The notes beneath the pieces were generated by a model, which did no database searches, was not told where the DNA came from, and saw only the letters and a list, made by a program, of their open reading frames with translations. Source: Spirochaetales bacterium (GTDB lineage Bacteria; Spirochaetota; Spirochaetia; DSM-27196; Salinispiraceae). From it: a stretch of DNA of 64,000 bases. Positions 1 through 9,698 of this stretch are shown piece after piece. How positions within the stretch are numbered: position 1 is the stretch's first letter; every line of letters begins with the position of its first letter. The position numbers and the translations under genes were made by a program. The stretch is from NCBI GenBank assembly GCA_009991955.1, contig JAACWS010000024.1, forward strand, positions 26,410 through 90,409, written 5' to 3'.

Positions 1-2
1 GT

Positions 3-3000
3 ATTCCCGAGGAACACCTTCTGTCCCTTTCGGTTCAACAGGTAATAAGAATTCTCCCCGCCCTCGCCCATCTCTCCGATGACGATCCCTATGCACTCCT
101 CGTGGTTCCCCATAATTCGTCCGATTCCTCCCAAGGAATCGAGCTGACCGTACTAACCTTTGATCAACCAGGATTGTTCGCTACTCTTTCGGGGATTTTG
201 AGTGCTCTGGGATTTGCTACCTACGAAGGTACTATGATTACTACCCAGGTACTTTCTAATTCCAAGCGACGGGCAGCAGTGGATATTTTCTGGGGTAAAC
301 TGCCGACCGATGGGGACTTGGAACTGTGGGAAGGGGAACTTCGCCAACGGCTCCAACGGGTATTTGCCCTCTATCCCCAGGGGCCGGAAAAGGTAAAACA
401 GTTTGTTATTGAAGAAGTAGCCCGGGCGTTGCGAACCGCAAACCTCTCGGCGGGCGAAATACTCGCTCCTATGACGATTTCGTACACCCTTACCCCAACC
501 GGAAGGGCTCGGTTTGAAATTGCGAGTACCAACACGCCCTTCTTCCTCTACAGTCTCAGTTCGGCTCTTTCTTTGCATCACGTATCAATCGAGGCTCTCG
601 AAATTCGCACCCGTGGCGACCAAATTCTCGATGTCGTTGAACTTGCCCGGGAAGGAGGGAGCCCACTTGACGATGAGCACCTTCTAAACCGAATTAAACT
701 GTCGATTCTTATGTCCAAGCAGTTCACCTATTTCGTAGACCGAGCGCCGGATCCCCTTCGGGCCCTGGTTCGATTTGATGCCCTGGTCCAGGATATTGGA
801 GAAGTGCGAAGTTCGGCCGATATTCAGCAGCTCCTGGCCAGTGCAGACCTTCAGAAAGAGTTGGCCCTCATTCTGGGAACCTCAGATTTCTTGTGGGAAG
901 ATTTTATTCGAGTACAGCACGAAAACATATTGCCGATGATTCGAAGTCTAGGTGAACAAGAACTGTTGTCAACGAATCCCCAGGAGCTAGAGATATCCTT
1001 GCACAAAGCCCTTGAAACTGCCCGTAACCAAGCCCTATCGGTGGCCACCCGCGTGTCCTTCCAAGATCCCGTTGAGCAACTCCAGGGGGTTTTGGCGGCC
1101 CAGGTAAAGGCATTGAACGATTTCAAGAACCGGGAATCGTTCCTCATAGACCTGGACCATATTTTGGTCAAGGAACTGGACTTTTTCTTTTTGAGTCGGA
1201 GGCTCACCGCCCTGGCCGAGGCCGTCGTCAAGAAAGCTGTGGAGCTTGCCTGGGCGGAGTTGACCCCCAGGCATGGGATACCCCGGACCGCCGCAGGTAT
1301 CCAAGCCGAATGGGCGATCTTTGGCCTTGGTAAACTCGGCGGCCGGGCCCTAGGCTACGCCTCGGATATCGAACTCCTCTTTGTCTATTCCGACTCGGGT
1401 ACAACCGACGGGCAGAACCGTCTGGCTAATCGGGACTTTTTCGAACGGCTCTTCAAGAATGGGGCGGGGAAAATTACCGCCCGACGGGAAGGAATCTTCA
1501 AGGTAGATCTACGGCTCCGGCCTCACGGGGACGACGGTCCAGTTGCGGTCCGGCTCCAGAGTTTTATCGACTACTTCGGCCGGGACGGTCAGGCCCACAG
1601 TGCCGAACGCCTGGCTCTGGTTCGTCTTCGGTGGATTGGAGGATCAAAGGATCTGGGCGATCAAGTGAGCCGGATTCGCGATCGGGTTATTTACGAAGAA
1701 GATTCAATTGATATTTCCGAGCTCCGGACCCTCCGGCGTCGGCAGTTCGAAGAAAAAACTGGTACAAAGAAGGGTACAAAACCCCGGACCAATGCAAAGT
1801 TCTCCCCCGGGACCTTGGTCGACCTGGAATATAATGTCCAAATTCTGCAGGTGATTCACGGACGGCATAATCCCCAGCTAAGGGTGCCAGGGATTCACCA
1901 GGCCCTCGAAGAACTCTCAGCCCTGGGAACAATCGACCCAGACGAGGCCGAGGCGATGGTTCGGGCGTATCAATTCTTTCGAATCCTCATAAATGGCCTT
2001 CGTATGCTTCGGGGAAACGCCGAAGACCTCTTCCTTCCCGATCGCAAGGATATCGAGTTTCGCCACTTGGCTCGACGCATCGGCTACGAGCCAACCCAGA
2101 ATCAGCAGGAAGAAGACCAGTTGAGCATCGACTTTGAGACCTTCTCGGCCAAAATTCGCCAATTTGTCGAACGCCACCTGGGGAGAGACGCCCTGCCTAC
2201 TCCCGCGGCCGGATCGGTAGTCGACCTCATTCTGAACCAGGCGGTCTCCGATGAGCTTCTGGCCCGGGTTATGGACCAGGGAGGTTTTTTGAATCACCGG
2301 CGGGCCCTGGTCAACATTAAAAGTTTGGCGGGTTCGGCAGAGCAACAACAGGAGTTTAGCCGGCTCATTGTTCTTTCCTGGGATACCCTCGTGACAAGCC
2401 CCGACCCCGACATGGCCCTGAACAACTGGGAACAGTTCGTTCGCCGACTCCCCGATCCCTTGGAGCACTTTCGTCAGCTTCTTTCCCAGCCAAAACGCAT
2501 ATCGCTGCTTTTGAGCCTCTTTGGGGTAAGTCAGTTTTTGTCCGATACCCTCATTCAGAACCCTGACTTTTTTGCCTGGATTACCGACCCTTCAATCGTT
2601 GGAAAGGCTCGGGACCAAATTACTATGGAACAAGACCTTCGGGTCCAGGCCCAAGAGTCCCATTCTCGGCTGGACTGGGTGAATCGACTTCGCCTGTTTC
2701 GAAAAAGGGAAATTTTACGCATAGGCCTAAGGGATTTGGGGCTGGGGGTCAAACTCGAGGAGATTATGGGCGAGATTTCTTTCCTCGCCCGAGCTTGCTG
2801 CGAGGTGGCCCTGGATCAATGTTGGAAAAGGGTGGCCCCCTCTGGTACAGACCCAAGTCTAGTCGGTCCCGACCCGGACCATCTAGTGGTGTGTGGATTT
2901 GGAAAGCTCGGGGGCTGGGAGCTTAACTACAGCTCGGATATCGACCTTGTGGCAATCTACCAACCTCGTGGGGAGAGTCGAACCGAAGAGGAAGAACTAA

Positions 3001-3773
3001 CCTACACTAAGGTTGTAAAGTCCCTGGTCCAAGACCTCACGGACTTTACCCAAGAAGGACAAGCCTATCGGGTCGACCTTCGACTTCGACCCTACGGGGT
3101 AAGTGGTCCCTTGGTTTCAACCCTTACTTCAATTCTCGACTATTACGAAAACCACGCTGACCTTTGGGAGTTCCAGGCCCTTATTAAGCTCAAACCTGTG
3201 GCGGGTAACCTGAGCCTGGGCGAAATTTTCCTCGATCGCGTACGTGATCCGTTTATTCAAAAATGGGATCCCCCCCGGGTTCGATCGAGCATCGCCCGTA
3301 TGCGCGACCTTGCTCTAAAAGAGCACACCTCCAGGCTGGGGGACCGGATCGACGTAAAAAACAGCAAGGGTGGTATTCGTGATATCGAGTTTCGAGTGCA
3401 AGGACTTCAGCTCATTCACAGCGCCGAATATCCCCAACTTTTGAAGGGAAACACCCTACGGTCTCTTGCGCTTTTGAGGGAGCAGGGTATTATTTCCGAG
3501 TCTGATCTACATCAGGTCTCGGGCGATTATCGGTTCTTGCGTCGAATCGAGCACTATCTTCAGATTTCCGAAGACCGGCAGCTTCATACCCTGCCCGACA
3601 GCCTTCAACAAAGAGAGAAACTCGCCTGGTTCTTGTCCGATGCCCTCGCCGAAGTAGGAAAAAAGCCCCAGGGAACAGCAAGGTTTAGGGCCGAGGAATT
3701 TTTTGCTACCCTCCAACAGGTTATGATACGGGTTCGGACCGCCTACGAGGAGTTTCTGAATCCGCGATCCTAG
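3..3773 (+). CDS. glnE: GlnE-like glutamine synthetase adenylyltransferase with N-terminal ACT domains (5' truncated by window edge)
   Basis: The reading frame is open from the first bases of the window, so the true start lies outside; a GTG at 102 is the first possible start inside. Two ACT-like segments are visible (about nt 141-330, DQPGLFATL, and nt 475-640), followed by two GlnE nucleotidyltransferase halves, each with the GKLGG signature (nt about 1320-1395 and 2890-2960). GlnE adenylylates or deadenylylates glutamine synthetase in response to nitrogen status. The second half has the metal-binding SDIDL; the first has SDIEL, with Asp replaced by Glu at the second ligand. At more than 1,220 residues it exceeds the usual ~950 because of the ACT extension, which resembles the glutamine-sensing C-terminus of GlnD. 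No glnA or glnB lies nearby. The family call is firm; direct glutamine sensing is inference. Confidence 0.85.
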   Translation: MPEEHLLSLSVQQVIRILPALAHLSDDDPYALLVVPHNSSDSSQGIELTVLTFDQPGLFATLSGILSALGFATYEGTMITTQVLSNSKRRAAVDIFWGKLPTDGDLELWEGELRQRLQRVFALYPQGPEKVKQFVIEEVARALRTANLSAGEILAPMTISYTLTPTGRARFEIASTNTPFFLYSLSSALSLHHVSIEALEIRTRGDQILDVVELAREGGSPLDDEHLLNRIKLSILMSKQFTYFVDRAPDPLRALVRFDALVQDIGEVRSSADIQQLLASADLQKELALILGTSDFLWEDFIRVQHENILPMIRSLGEQELLSTNPQELEISLHKALETARNQALSVATRVSFQDPVEQLQGVLAAQVKALNDFKNRESFLIDLDHILVKELDFFFLSRRLTALAEAVVKKAVELAWAELTPRHGIPRTAAGIQAEWAIFGLGKLGGRALGYASDIELLFVYSDSGTTDGQNRLANRDFFERLFKNGAGKITARREGIFKVDLRLRPHGDDGPVAVRLQSFIDYFGRDGQAHSAERLALVRLRWIGGSKDLGDQVSRIRDRVIYEEDSIDISELRTLRRRQFEEKTGTKKGTKPRTNAKFSPGTLVDLEYNVQILQVIHGRHNPQLRVPGIHQALEELSALGTIDPDEAEAMVRAYQFFRILINGLRMLRGNAEDLFLPDRKDIEFRHLARRIGYEPTQNQQEEDQLSIDFETFSAKIRQFVERHLGRDALPTPAAGSVVDLILNQAVSDELLARVMDQGGFLNHRRALVNIKSLAGSAEQQQEFSRLIVLSWDTLVTSPDPDMALNNWEQFVRRLPDPLEHFRQLLSQPKRISLLLSLFGVSQFLSDTLIQNPDFFAWITDPSIVGKARDQITMEQDLRVQAQESHSRLDWVNRLRLFRKREILRIGLRDLGLGVKLEEIMGEISFLARACCEVALDQCWKRVAPSGTDPSLVGPDPDHLVVCGFGKLGGWELNYSSDIDLVAIYQPRGESRTEEEELTYTKVVKSLVQDLTDFTQEGQAYRVDLRLRPYGVSGPLVSTLTSILDYYENHADLWEFQALIKLKPVAGNLSLGEIFLDRVRDPFIQKWDPPRVRSSIARMRDLALKEHTSRLGDRIDVKNSKGGIRDIEFRVQGLQLIHSAEYPQLLKGNTLRSLALLREQGIISESDLHQVSGDYRFLRRIEHYLQISEDRQLHTLPDSLQQREKLAWFLSDALAEVGKKPQGTARFRAEEFFATLQQVMIRVRTAYEEFLNPRS

Positions 3774-3803
3774 GTTAGTTGATGTCTGCAATCGAGTTTT
3801 CAC

Positions 3804-3819
3804 GTATACATTTGTATAC
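3804..3819. promoter_or_regulatory. 16-bp palindrome upstream of lipoprotein gene
   Basis: GTATACA-TT-TGTATAC is a perfect 7-bp inverted repeat with a 2-nt centre. It lies in the 152-nt gap between the glnE-like gene and the lipoprotein gene at 3926, about 105 nt before that start. There is no T-run after it, so it is not a terminator; an operator is the simplest reading. The remainder of the gap shows only AT-rich promoter-like sequence (TATATT at 3913-3918). Confidence 0.35.
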
Positions 3820-3925
3820 AAAAGACTTGGGGTAGACCGAAGACAACAGCAAACCTCCGAGTATAGGAGATGAAAACCCAATTTTTTGTACGAAAGAACA
3901 AGACCACTGGTGTATATTTGTCATA

Positions 3926-5926
3926 ATGGTAAAGTCTTCTTTTCGACTTATTCTTATTGTCTTTCTCGCTTTCTTCGCCCTCGGGTGTTCGGACGTAACA
4001 GGACTCTTGCCCCAAGTCTCAGAGGATGCCCGGGCGAGTGTAGATCTCGTGCCTCCTGGGACGAATGTGCGAAGTGGTGCTACTCTTGTGCCAATTCTTC
4101 AGCTAACCGGAGACTATGCACTAAATCCTCCGGATACAGCTGAGATTTTTGTTTTAGATCGAGAAAAGAACGAAATCCTCGCCTTCGAACCCCTGACCGG
4201 AGATCTTACCGATCCCGAGACTTTTTCCGCAATTACTAGTTCTGATTTGCCCATTCTGACTGGGCTGTACTACTTTCGGGTAGAACTCTATCGGCAGGGC
4301 CAGCTTCTTTCTACCGAGGAAACGCCCTTCTTTATAGCCCCCGAACAGTCCCAAATAGTTTCCGTTTCGACCTATCCCTCGGCCCTCGTGGCGAAGGGGT
4401 ACGGCCTACTCCAAGCGAAGATTATTCCTCCTACCAGTTCCGCCCTGTCGGATCCTTATCTGCGGTGGACCCAAGACGGTGTGGTTTTGGCCCAGGGACT
4501 CCTTTCCGAAGGTTACGACACTATTCCTGTCAAGGCACCGGATACCCCAGGGGTGTTTAAGGGCAACCTTGAAATCTACCCCTTCGGCCCTCGGCCGGGA
4601 GAGCTATTTACTTTTCCTGCTCCCTTATCTCGAAGCATAGAAGCTGTGGTTGCTAACGTTCCTCCTAACAACCGAACCGATCTCGGTCCAGAAAAGGACT
4701 TCTTTACTCTTTTGCATTTTAATGGCTCCCTTGATTCGGTTGGCTCGGGCCCGTCTAGTACCTTCGAGCCTACTGAACTCCTTCTTCCAGGCCTCCGGGG
4801 AAGAACCTTTGGGTACGAGTTCCTTGCGGACCGAAGCCTACAGACGAACTCTTTCCTGCTTCCCCAAGACGATCAAGGGTATCTCAGGGAAAGTACTGCC
4901 CTGTTCTCATTTGTTCTGGACTTTCTGCCTATTGAAGGCCGAATCACCCTCCTGTCTACCGGCGTGACCGGTTGGTCGGTTGAGTATTTCGTCGACTCGT
5001 CGGGAGCACTGGGAATAGAAGTGCTCCGGGGGAGTCAGTCCTGGAAGGTTACATCCCGTCCCGGAATTATTCCCGAACCTGGACGAGAACCGGTGACACT
5101 CAATCTGGCATTTTCACTTTATCCCTCGGGAGAAAAGGATTTAGGTGTTTTAGTACTGGTTGATGGAATCGTAAGGGCCGGAGGTCTGCTTCCCGATGGC
5201 CTACTTCCCTTAACATCCTCCGGGGCGAGAGGTCAAGTTGGTGGGAATTTCTCGGGAGTTCTCGATGAGTTTGGGGTTTATTCCCGAACCGATTCCTCGG
5301 GGAGTTACTTGGCCTCGGGGCTCTTTGCCCAGGCTATGGAGCGACGCTACGGAGACCGAGTTGAGTACGCCTATTCCTTCGAAAGTGGAGTAGCCGAGGT
5401 TGCTCATCAGGGCCTTTCTTTTTCGTCTGATCCCGTTTACCGTCCAGGAGTCGTACTATTGCCTCCTGGGGAATCCATTACTTTCCCTGGGGTTGTACTT
5501 GAGAGCGCAGAAATAGAGTTTTATCTAGGTGTCGATCCGAACTCCGAGTGGGTGTCTACAACCCTCGAGTTGGACTTGACCGGAGGGTCTGGAGACAAAG
5601 TACTCAAGGTTGATATGGATGGGCGGGTGCAAATACTTGAAGGATCGAATGTACTCATTTCTCGGTTGATTCCCGTGAATGACCCGGGTAATTTGCGCCT
5701 CATTTTGGGCGTCACCGATCAAGGTCTTGCTTTGTCGGTAGATAGAAATCTCGTTCAGCTCCCCAGGGTAGACCTATCGAGTGAAGTGGTCGCTTATATC
5801 CGCCAAGAAAAGCTTGCTTATGGAGCTTCGGGAGTGCAGCATTTTGCCGCTGTCCAGGCCCGGGCCGACTTCCTAGGAATTTTTCGTGATGCATCCACTC
5901 CTTTCCCCAATGAACGTAATAACTAG
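3926..5926 (+). CDS. Lipoprotein with LamG/concanavalin-A-like domain
   Basis: The 666-aa product starts with a charged residue, a hydrophobic stretch and a lipobox (FFALGC, Cys about residue 21), so it should be lipid-anchored in the envelope. Residues about 30-240 look like Ig-type beta-sandwich sequence. Residues about 260-460 resemble a LamG/ConA-like jelly roll, beginning with a LLHFNGSLDS strand and ending with a LDEFGVYSR-type strand. A second similar unit may follow at about 475-655. Such domains usually bind glycans or act as surface adhesion modules; no catalytic residues were recognised. No Shine-Dalgarno is visible before the ATG, and TATATT ends 7 nt upstream, so the transcript may be leaderless. 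First of five consecutive exported-protein genes. Function unknown. Confidence 0.75.
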   Translation: MVKSSFRLILIVFLAFFALGCSDVTGLLPQVSEDARASVDLVPPGTNVRSGATLVPILQLTGDYALNPPDTAEIFVLDREKNEILAFEPLTGDLTDPETFSAITSSDLPILTGLYYFRVELYRQGQLLSTEETPFFIAPEQSQIVSVSTYPSALVAKGYGLLQAKIIPPTSSALSDPYLRWTQDGVVLAQGLLSEGYDTIPVKAPDTPGVFKGNLEIYPFGPRPGELFTFPAPLSRSIEAVVANVPPNNRTDLGPEKDFFTLLHFNGSLDSVGSGPSSTFEPTELLLPGLRGRTFGYEFLADRSLQTNSFLLPQDDQGYLRESTALFSFVLDFLPIEGRITLLSTGVTGWSVEYFVDSSGALGIEVLRGSQSWKVTSRPGIIPEPGREPVTLNLAFSLYPSGEKDLGVLVLVDGIVRAGGLLPDGLLPLTSSGARGQVGGNFSGVLDEFGVYSRTDSSGSYLASGLFAQAMERRYGDRVEYAYSFESGVAEVAHQGLSFSSDPVYRPGVVLLPPGESITFPGVVLESAEIEFYLGVDPNSEWVSTTLELDLTGGSGDKVLKVDMDGRVQILEGSNVLISRLIPVNDPGNLRLILGVTDQGLALSVDRNLVQLPRVDLSSEVVAYIRQEKLAYGASGVQHFAAVQARADFLGIFRDASTPFPNERNN

Positions 5927-6045
5927 AAAACTGCCAAGTATTTTGCATCTCCGGAATGAATTACCTTTGGAGTTGTGGTAGTTTTACTTTGGGTGCATCT
6001 TGAAACCGATTCCCGAGCGCCCGGGTTGTTAAAAAAGGAGAGTAT

Positions 6046-7461
6046 ATGTACCGGTTCATAAGGAAATTAGCCCTATTCTTGATTCTTGGTCTGACCTTTG
6101 GGTTGTCCGGCTTTTCTCAGGAGTTTTCCGAGAAAAAAGATATTGCAATTTTTGCCCTGAACTACTTCGGTGCTCCGGTCTCAAACTCGAACGAACGAGC
6201 CCTTGAGTTAACGGCAAACGTCAAGACCGGACAGGTTTCCTTGAGTCTTAGGGGTTCGGGCGACGATCAGGTAGACCGACTTTTCCAGCAAGCCCTGGGT
6301 TCTATCGATACGGATATTCGGAGGGTCTTCGTAGACCTGGGTCGATTTAACGTTATCGGGTTACCCCAAAGGTTATCGGATAACGATGTAGGTGCATTCA
6401 TCGACTCGGTAAAAGCCTACAACGAGAGTACTACCGAAATACCCGAAGGAGTTCGGCTGGGTCAGGTGGCTTTTACGGAGGCGGACTTCAATCGCCTGGT
6501 CGGTGCGTTTTACGTAGTCATTCCTTCGGTCACTTCGTACTCCCAAATAATTGACGAGAATGCAATCTATGAAACCTCCATATCCACCTCCTTTACCATC
6601 GTCGACGTTTCCAATTACCAAACTCTCGCAGCCTTTACCATCGAAACTTCGGGTACCAGCGAAGTAGCTGCGGAATCGATGCGGGGTGCAGTAAGTAGTG
6701 TTCCTGGTCAACTCGATTTTCGAATTCGGTCAATAGAAGAGTTTCAAATTCGTACGGGAATCATCGATATCGTCGGGCGTGACATCTACTTGGAATTTGG
6801 TCGGAACATGGGGATACAACTGGGCGAAGAGTTTCGAGTTGTTCGGTTTGCCGAAAGGGCTGGGTATCAGTCTGAGGTTCCCATCGGTCTCTTGGTGGTC
6901 AGGGCCGTAGACGAACAATATTCGGTAGCTACCCTTCGATTTTCCTCTGACCGACTGGTAGTTGGTGACCAGTTGACTGAAATTCCCCGCATGGGTCTGA
7001 CCCTTGAACCGAATACGAGTTTCCTCATTAGTGAGATTAGTGGTTCTTCGAATGCTGGACTTATGACCCTTGGCGCCCGGGCGACTGTTTCCCGGGGGGT
7101 CTATTCGATTCGACCTACCCTCGGCATCGATTTGCTCTTGGGTGGGGACCTGGCTGACGCAACGGTCGAAGATTTGGTGTATTTTAATGCCTACGTAGGT
7201 GCAGAGTTCAATGCATTTTTAGGGCGATTGCGACCAAACGTCGTTCTGGGGGTTGGGCCAACTATGAGTACAACCTTCGATGAAAACGCCGACCCCACGG
7301 TGCCTTTTGTTCATGTTCATGCCAAGGGTCGTTTAGCGGTCCTCCTGGGCGAGAGCTTCGAGCTCATTCCAGAGGTAGGCTTTTCGTACTATATGAACGT
7401 GTCTGGAGGCCTATCATCCTTCGGGGGCATTACCGCCGGACTCAGTGTTGGATTCCGTTAG
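6046..7461 (+). CDS. Exported protein with probable C-terminal beta-barrel, function unknown
   Basis: This 471-aa protein has a clear Sec signal peptide (charged start, LALFLILGLTFGLSG core, likely cleavage near GFSQ) and no lipobox. The start is supported by AAAAAAGGAGAG just upstream. The region to about residue 230 is a mixed alpha/beta domain containing VFVDLGRFNVIGLPQRL, a pattern like the nucleotide-independent CsgG/TolB-N type envelope domains. The last ~150 residues alternate hydrophobic and polar positions and end in GLSVGFR, consistent with outer-membrane beta strands. It lies 23 nt upstream of the next lipoprotein gene, suggesting cotranscription. I do not recognise a named family. 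Confidence 0.7.
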   Translation: MYRFIRKLALFLILGLTFGLSGFSQEFSEKKDIAIFALNYFGAPVSNSNERALELTANVKTGQVSLSLRGSGDDQVDRLFQQALGSIDTDIRRVFVDLGRFNVIGLPQRLSDNDVGAFIDSVKAYNESTTEIPEGVRLGQVAFTEADFNRLVGAFYVVIPSVTSYSQIIDENAIYETSISTSFTIVDVSNYQTLAAFTIETSGTSEVAAESMRGAVSSVPGQLDFRIRSIEEFQIRTGIIDIVGRDIYLEFGRNMGIQLGEEFRVVRFAERAGYQSEVPIGLLVVRAVDEQYSVATLRFSSDRLVVGDQLTEIPRMGLTLEPNTSFLISEISGSSNAGLMTLGARATVSRGVYSIRPTLGIDLLLGGDLADATVEDLVYFNAYVGAEFNAFLGRLRPNVVLGVGPTMSTTFDENADPTVPFVHVHAKGRLAVLLGESFELIPEVGFSYYMNVSGGLSSFGGITAGLSVGFR

Positions 7462-7483
7462 TCGTAAAAAAGAGGAGAACTGA

Positions 7484-8833
7484 ATGAAACTGTTTCGTCT
7501 AAGTGTACTCACGATAGTGGTAGGGGCGTTTTTTGTGTCTTGCGCTACGAGCCCTCCACCACCCCCAAATAGGGGACCCGCATCGGGTCCGAGCGATACT
7601 GGCTCCGCACCAGTTGAGCAATTACAAGAAGTGTTTCCTGGAAATGGCCGGGGAAATAGCCTGGGGACAGCAATTAACTCGGCAAAAATAGACGCGGTTC
7701 GAAATAGCGTGGTCTACCTAATTGGCCAAGGACCCGAGGCAGCGAATCAGAGTCTCCTTGAAGACATCTTGTATCGCACCCCAAACCCAAACCAGTACGT
7801 CTACGCAGACACGATGGAAACCCTTAGGCGAGATAACCTTGGAACCCAAGCTGCAATGGACATGGTGTATGAAATAACAATTCGTGTACGTATGGATCTT
7901 GTTCGCCAAATTTTGGAGTCAAATGGTCTTATGGGAAGTGGTCAGGCAGCCCAGGCCGATACCAGTGGAAGCCTTGCCGGAAATGCGGCCAACACCGTTC
8001 CTGAAGCCGCTGAGCCAGTCGCTACGGAACCAGTCTGGGAGGGCGCGACCCCTGAGCAGCGACAGTTTCTCAATCGTTACCTGTCTACTATGACGTATTT
8101 GGTGTATTTCGATGACGAATCTATCGAGGATACTCGTCTTCTTGAATTGGCTGTCAGCCAAGCGAATTCGTTTCTCCTAGGCCAGGGCTATACGGTTATT
8201 TTCCCCGACCAAATTGAGCAACTGCGTTCAGATGCCCAAATAGTTTTTGAAGATTCAACCGGGCAGGAACAGTCCATTTTGCAGTTTGTGGCCCAGAGAC
8301 TAAATGCGGATGTGTATGTCGAGTTCTCGGCTACAACGTCGGGAGAAACGAGTGGTTCCAATCATTACGGCCAGGCAATAATTGGAATGAACATTTTTGA
8401 GACCTCTACTGGTCAGTTATTAGGAACTATTCCTTATACCAGCCCCAGGACCCTTAGTCGGGTGAGTCAGTTTGATGCCCAGAGCAATGCTATTCAGTCG
8501 TCGGTATTTCAGGCTATGCCTCGGCTCGTGGACCAGACCCGATCGTCCTTGGAACGGCAGTACGAAATGGGAATCCGCTACGACCTGGTCCTCCAAAATA
8601 CCTCCGATGCTCGGCTCATGTCCCAGTTCAGACAGGCAATACGCCGGCAGGTGAGCGAGATAATAACCGTATCCCAGACCCCCGAGGAAACCCGGTATAC
8701 CCTCTTCTTTTTTGGAAGAACCGACGACCTTATCGACATAATGTTCGGTATTGCCGATCGCGTACCGGGCCTACAAAATATGGATCTTGTTATAACCCGA
8801 GGGAAGAGTTTGACCTTCGATACCGGATTGTAA
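7484..8833 (+). CDS. Lipoprotein with FlgT/LPP20-like N-terminal segment
   Basis: 449 aa, with signal peptide and lipobox VSCA followed by a proline-rich linker (SPPPPP). A strong GAGGAG site precedes the ATG. Residues about 45-140 (GRGNSLGTAINSAKIDAVRNS) resemble the small alpha/beta unit at the N-terminus of flagellar assembly protein FlgT and LPP20-type lipoproteins. Residues about 185-330 resemble a CsgG/TolB-N-like fold with YLVYFDDES and ADVYVEFS strands. Probably an inner-leaflet or periplasmic scaffold protein; a flagellar or secretion role is only a possibility. Part of the 3926-11198 exported-protein block, with related architecture in the genes at 8928 and 9699. Confidence 0.7.
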   Translation: MKLFRLSVLTIVVGAFFVSCATSPPPPPNRGPASGPSDTGSAPVEQLQEVFPGNGRGNSLGTAINSAKIDAVRNSVVYLIGQGPEAANQSLLEDILYRTPNPNQYVYADTMETLRRDNLGTQAAMDMVYEITIRVRMDLVRQILESNGLMGSGQAAQADTSGSLAGNAANTVPEAAEPVATEPVWEGATPEQRQFLNRYLSTMTYLVYFDDESIEDTRLLELAVSQANSFLLGQGYTVIFPDQIEQLRSDAQIVFEDSTGQEQSILQFVAQRLNADVYVEFSATTSGETSGSNHYGQAIIGMNIFETSTGQLLGTIPYTSPRTLSRVSQFDAQSNAIQSSVFQAMPRLVDQTRSSLERQYEMGIRYDLVLQNTSDARLMSQFRQAIRRQVSEIITVSQTPEETRYTLFFFGRTDDLIDIMFGIADRVPGLQNMDLVITRGKSLTFDTGL

Positions 8834-8927
8834 GAGGTCTATGAGTTATAGTAGGTAGTAACAGTTTGGGTATCCAAGCTAGAAAAGTGAAACATTTGCG
8901 ACAGAGTCGCAGTTTGAGGAGGATTGA

Positions 8928-9578
8928 ATGACAAATGCGGTAGGAAAATTACTCGCAGCCTTAGTTGTTTTTGCAGTCATCGCTGGGTGTGCATCACCCC
9001 CGCCCCCCCCACCACCAGCCCCCGCTCCTGCTGAGGCAGCTGCGCCGGCTCCGGTAGTGCCCGAGTGGCAGACGGTTGAGCACCGAAACACCGCTTTAGG
9101 TGGGAATGTTCCTAACTGGGCTACTATGTCGACTACTGAACTCGAAGAGTTCGAGTATCCAAACGACTACGTGTTCCGAATGGAACAAAACGGTGCAAAT
9201 TTGGAAGGGACTCGAGTGCTTCTGCAGAACATGAATATACCTGTTGAAGTTGCTCGAATTGTAGAGACTCGAGTTGAGCAAACCTTTGCCGGAGCGCAGG
9301 TTGGTGACCAAGACTTCTTGGAAACCTACTTTGAGAACGTCGTAAAGGTAGTTGCAGAAACGAATTTCAGTGGCCTTCGACGTCGGGATGACTTCTGGAT
9401 TCGCCAACAGAACCGGGAATCTGGTGCAGAACGTTATGTGTATTACGCCCTCTATACTATTCCCCGGGAAAACCTAGATGCCCAAATTCAGGCAGCTATT
9501 ACCGGTGTACCTGCGGTAACTGAAGAAGAAGAAACCGCTCGGGATCGTGTACGAGAAATTTTTGAAAGTGGTCTCTAA
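8928..9578 (+). CDS. Small lipoprotein with proline/alanine-rich linker
   Basis: 216 aa. The signal peptide ends in lipobox VIAGCA and is followed by a Pro/Ala stretch to about residue 45. GAGGAGGATTG precedes the ATG. The mature part contains PNWATMSTTELEEFEYPND and a helical region rich in ETR/E residues, weakly like LPP20-type lipoproteins. The linker is encoded partly by C5-G-C8 (8997-9010); slippage there at codon ~25 would abolish the protein. A rho-independent terminator follows at 9597-9628, so this gene probably ends the upstream transcription unit. Function unknown. Confidence 0.68.
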   Translation: MTNAVGKLLAALVVFAVIAGCASPPPPPPPAPAPAEAAAPAPVVPEWQTVEHRNTALGGNVPNWATMSTTELEEFEYPNDYVFRMEQNGANLEGTRVLLQNMNIPVEVARIVETRVEQTFAGAQVGDQDFLETYFENVVKVVAETNFSGLRRRDDFWIRQQNRESGAERYVYYALYTIPRENLDAQIQAAITGVPAVTEEEETARDRVREIFESGL

Positions 9579-9596
9579 GTAGAGATTGCGACCTAT

Positions 9597-9628
9597 CGGC
9601 GGGATGAAAGTCCCGCCGTTCTTGTTTT
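9597..9628 (+). terminator. Rho-independent terminator after lipoprotein gene
   Basis: Perfect 8-bp stem CGGCGGGA / TCCCGCCG with a 6-nt loop (TGAAAG), followed by the T-rich TTCTTGTTTT. It lies 18 nt after the stop of the 8928-9578 gene and separates it from the lipoprotein gene at 9699. Confidence 0.85.
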
Positions 9629-9698
9629 ATGTGTCCCCTGTTCGTAACCGGCTTATTCGCCAGGCCCCTGGCATAGATTGATTTTTTTGGAGCTTCCA

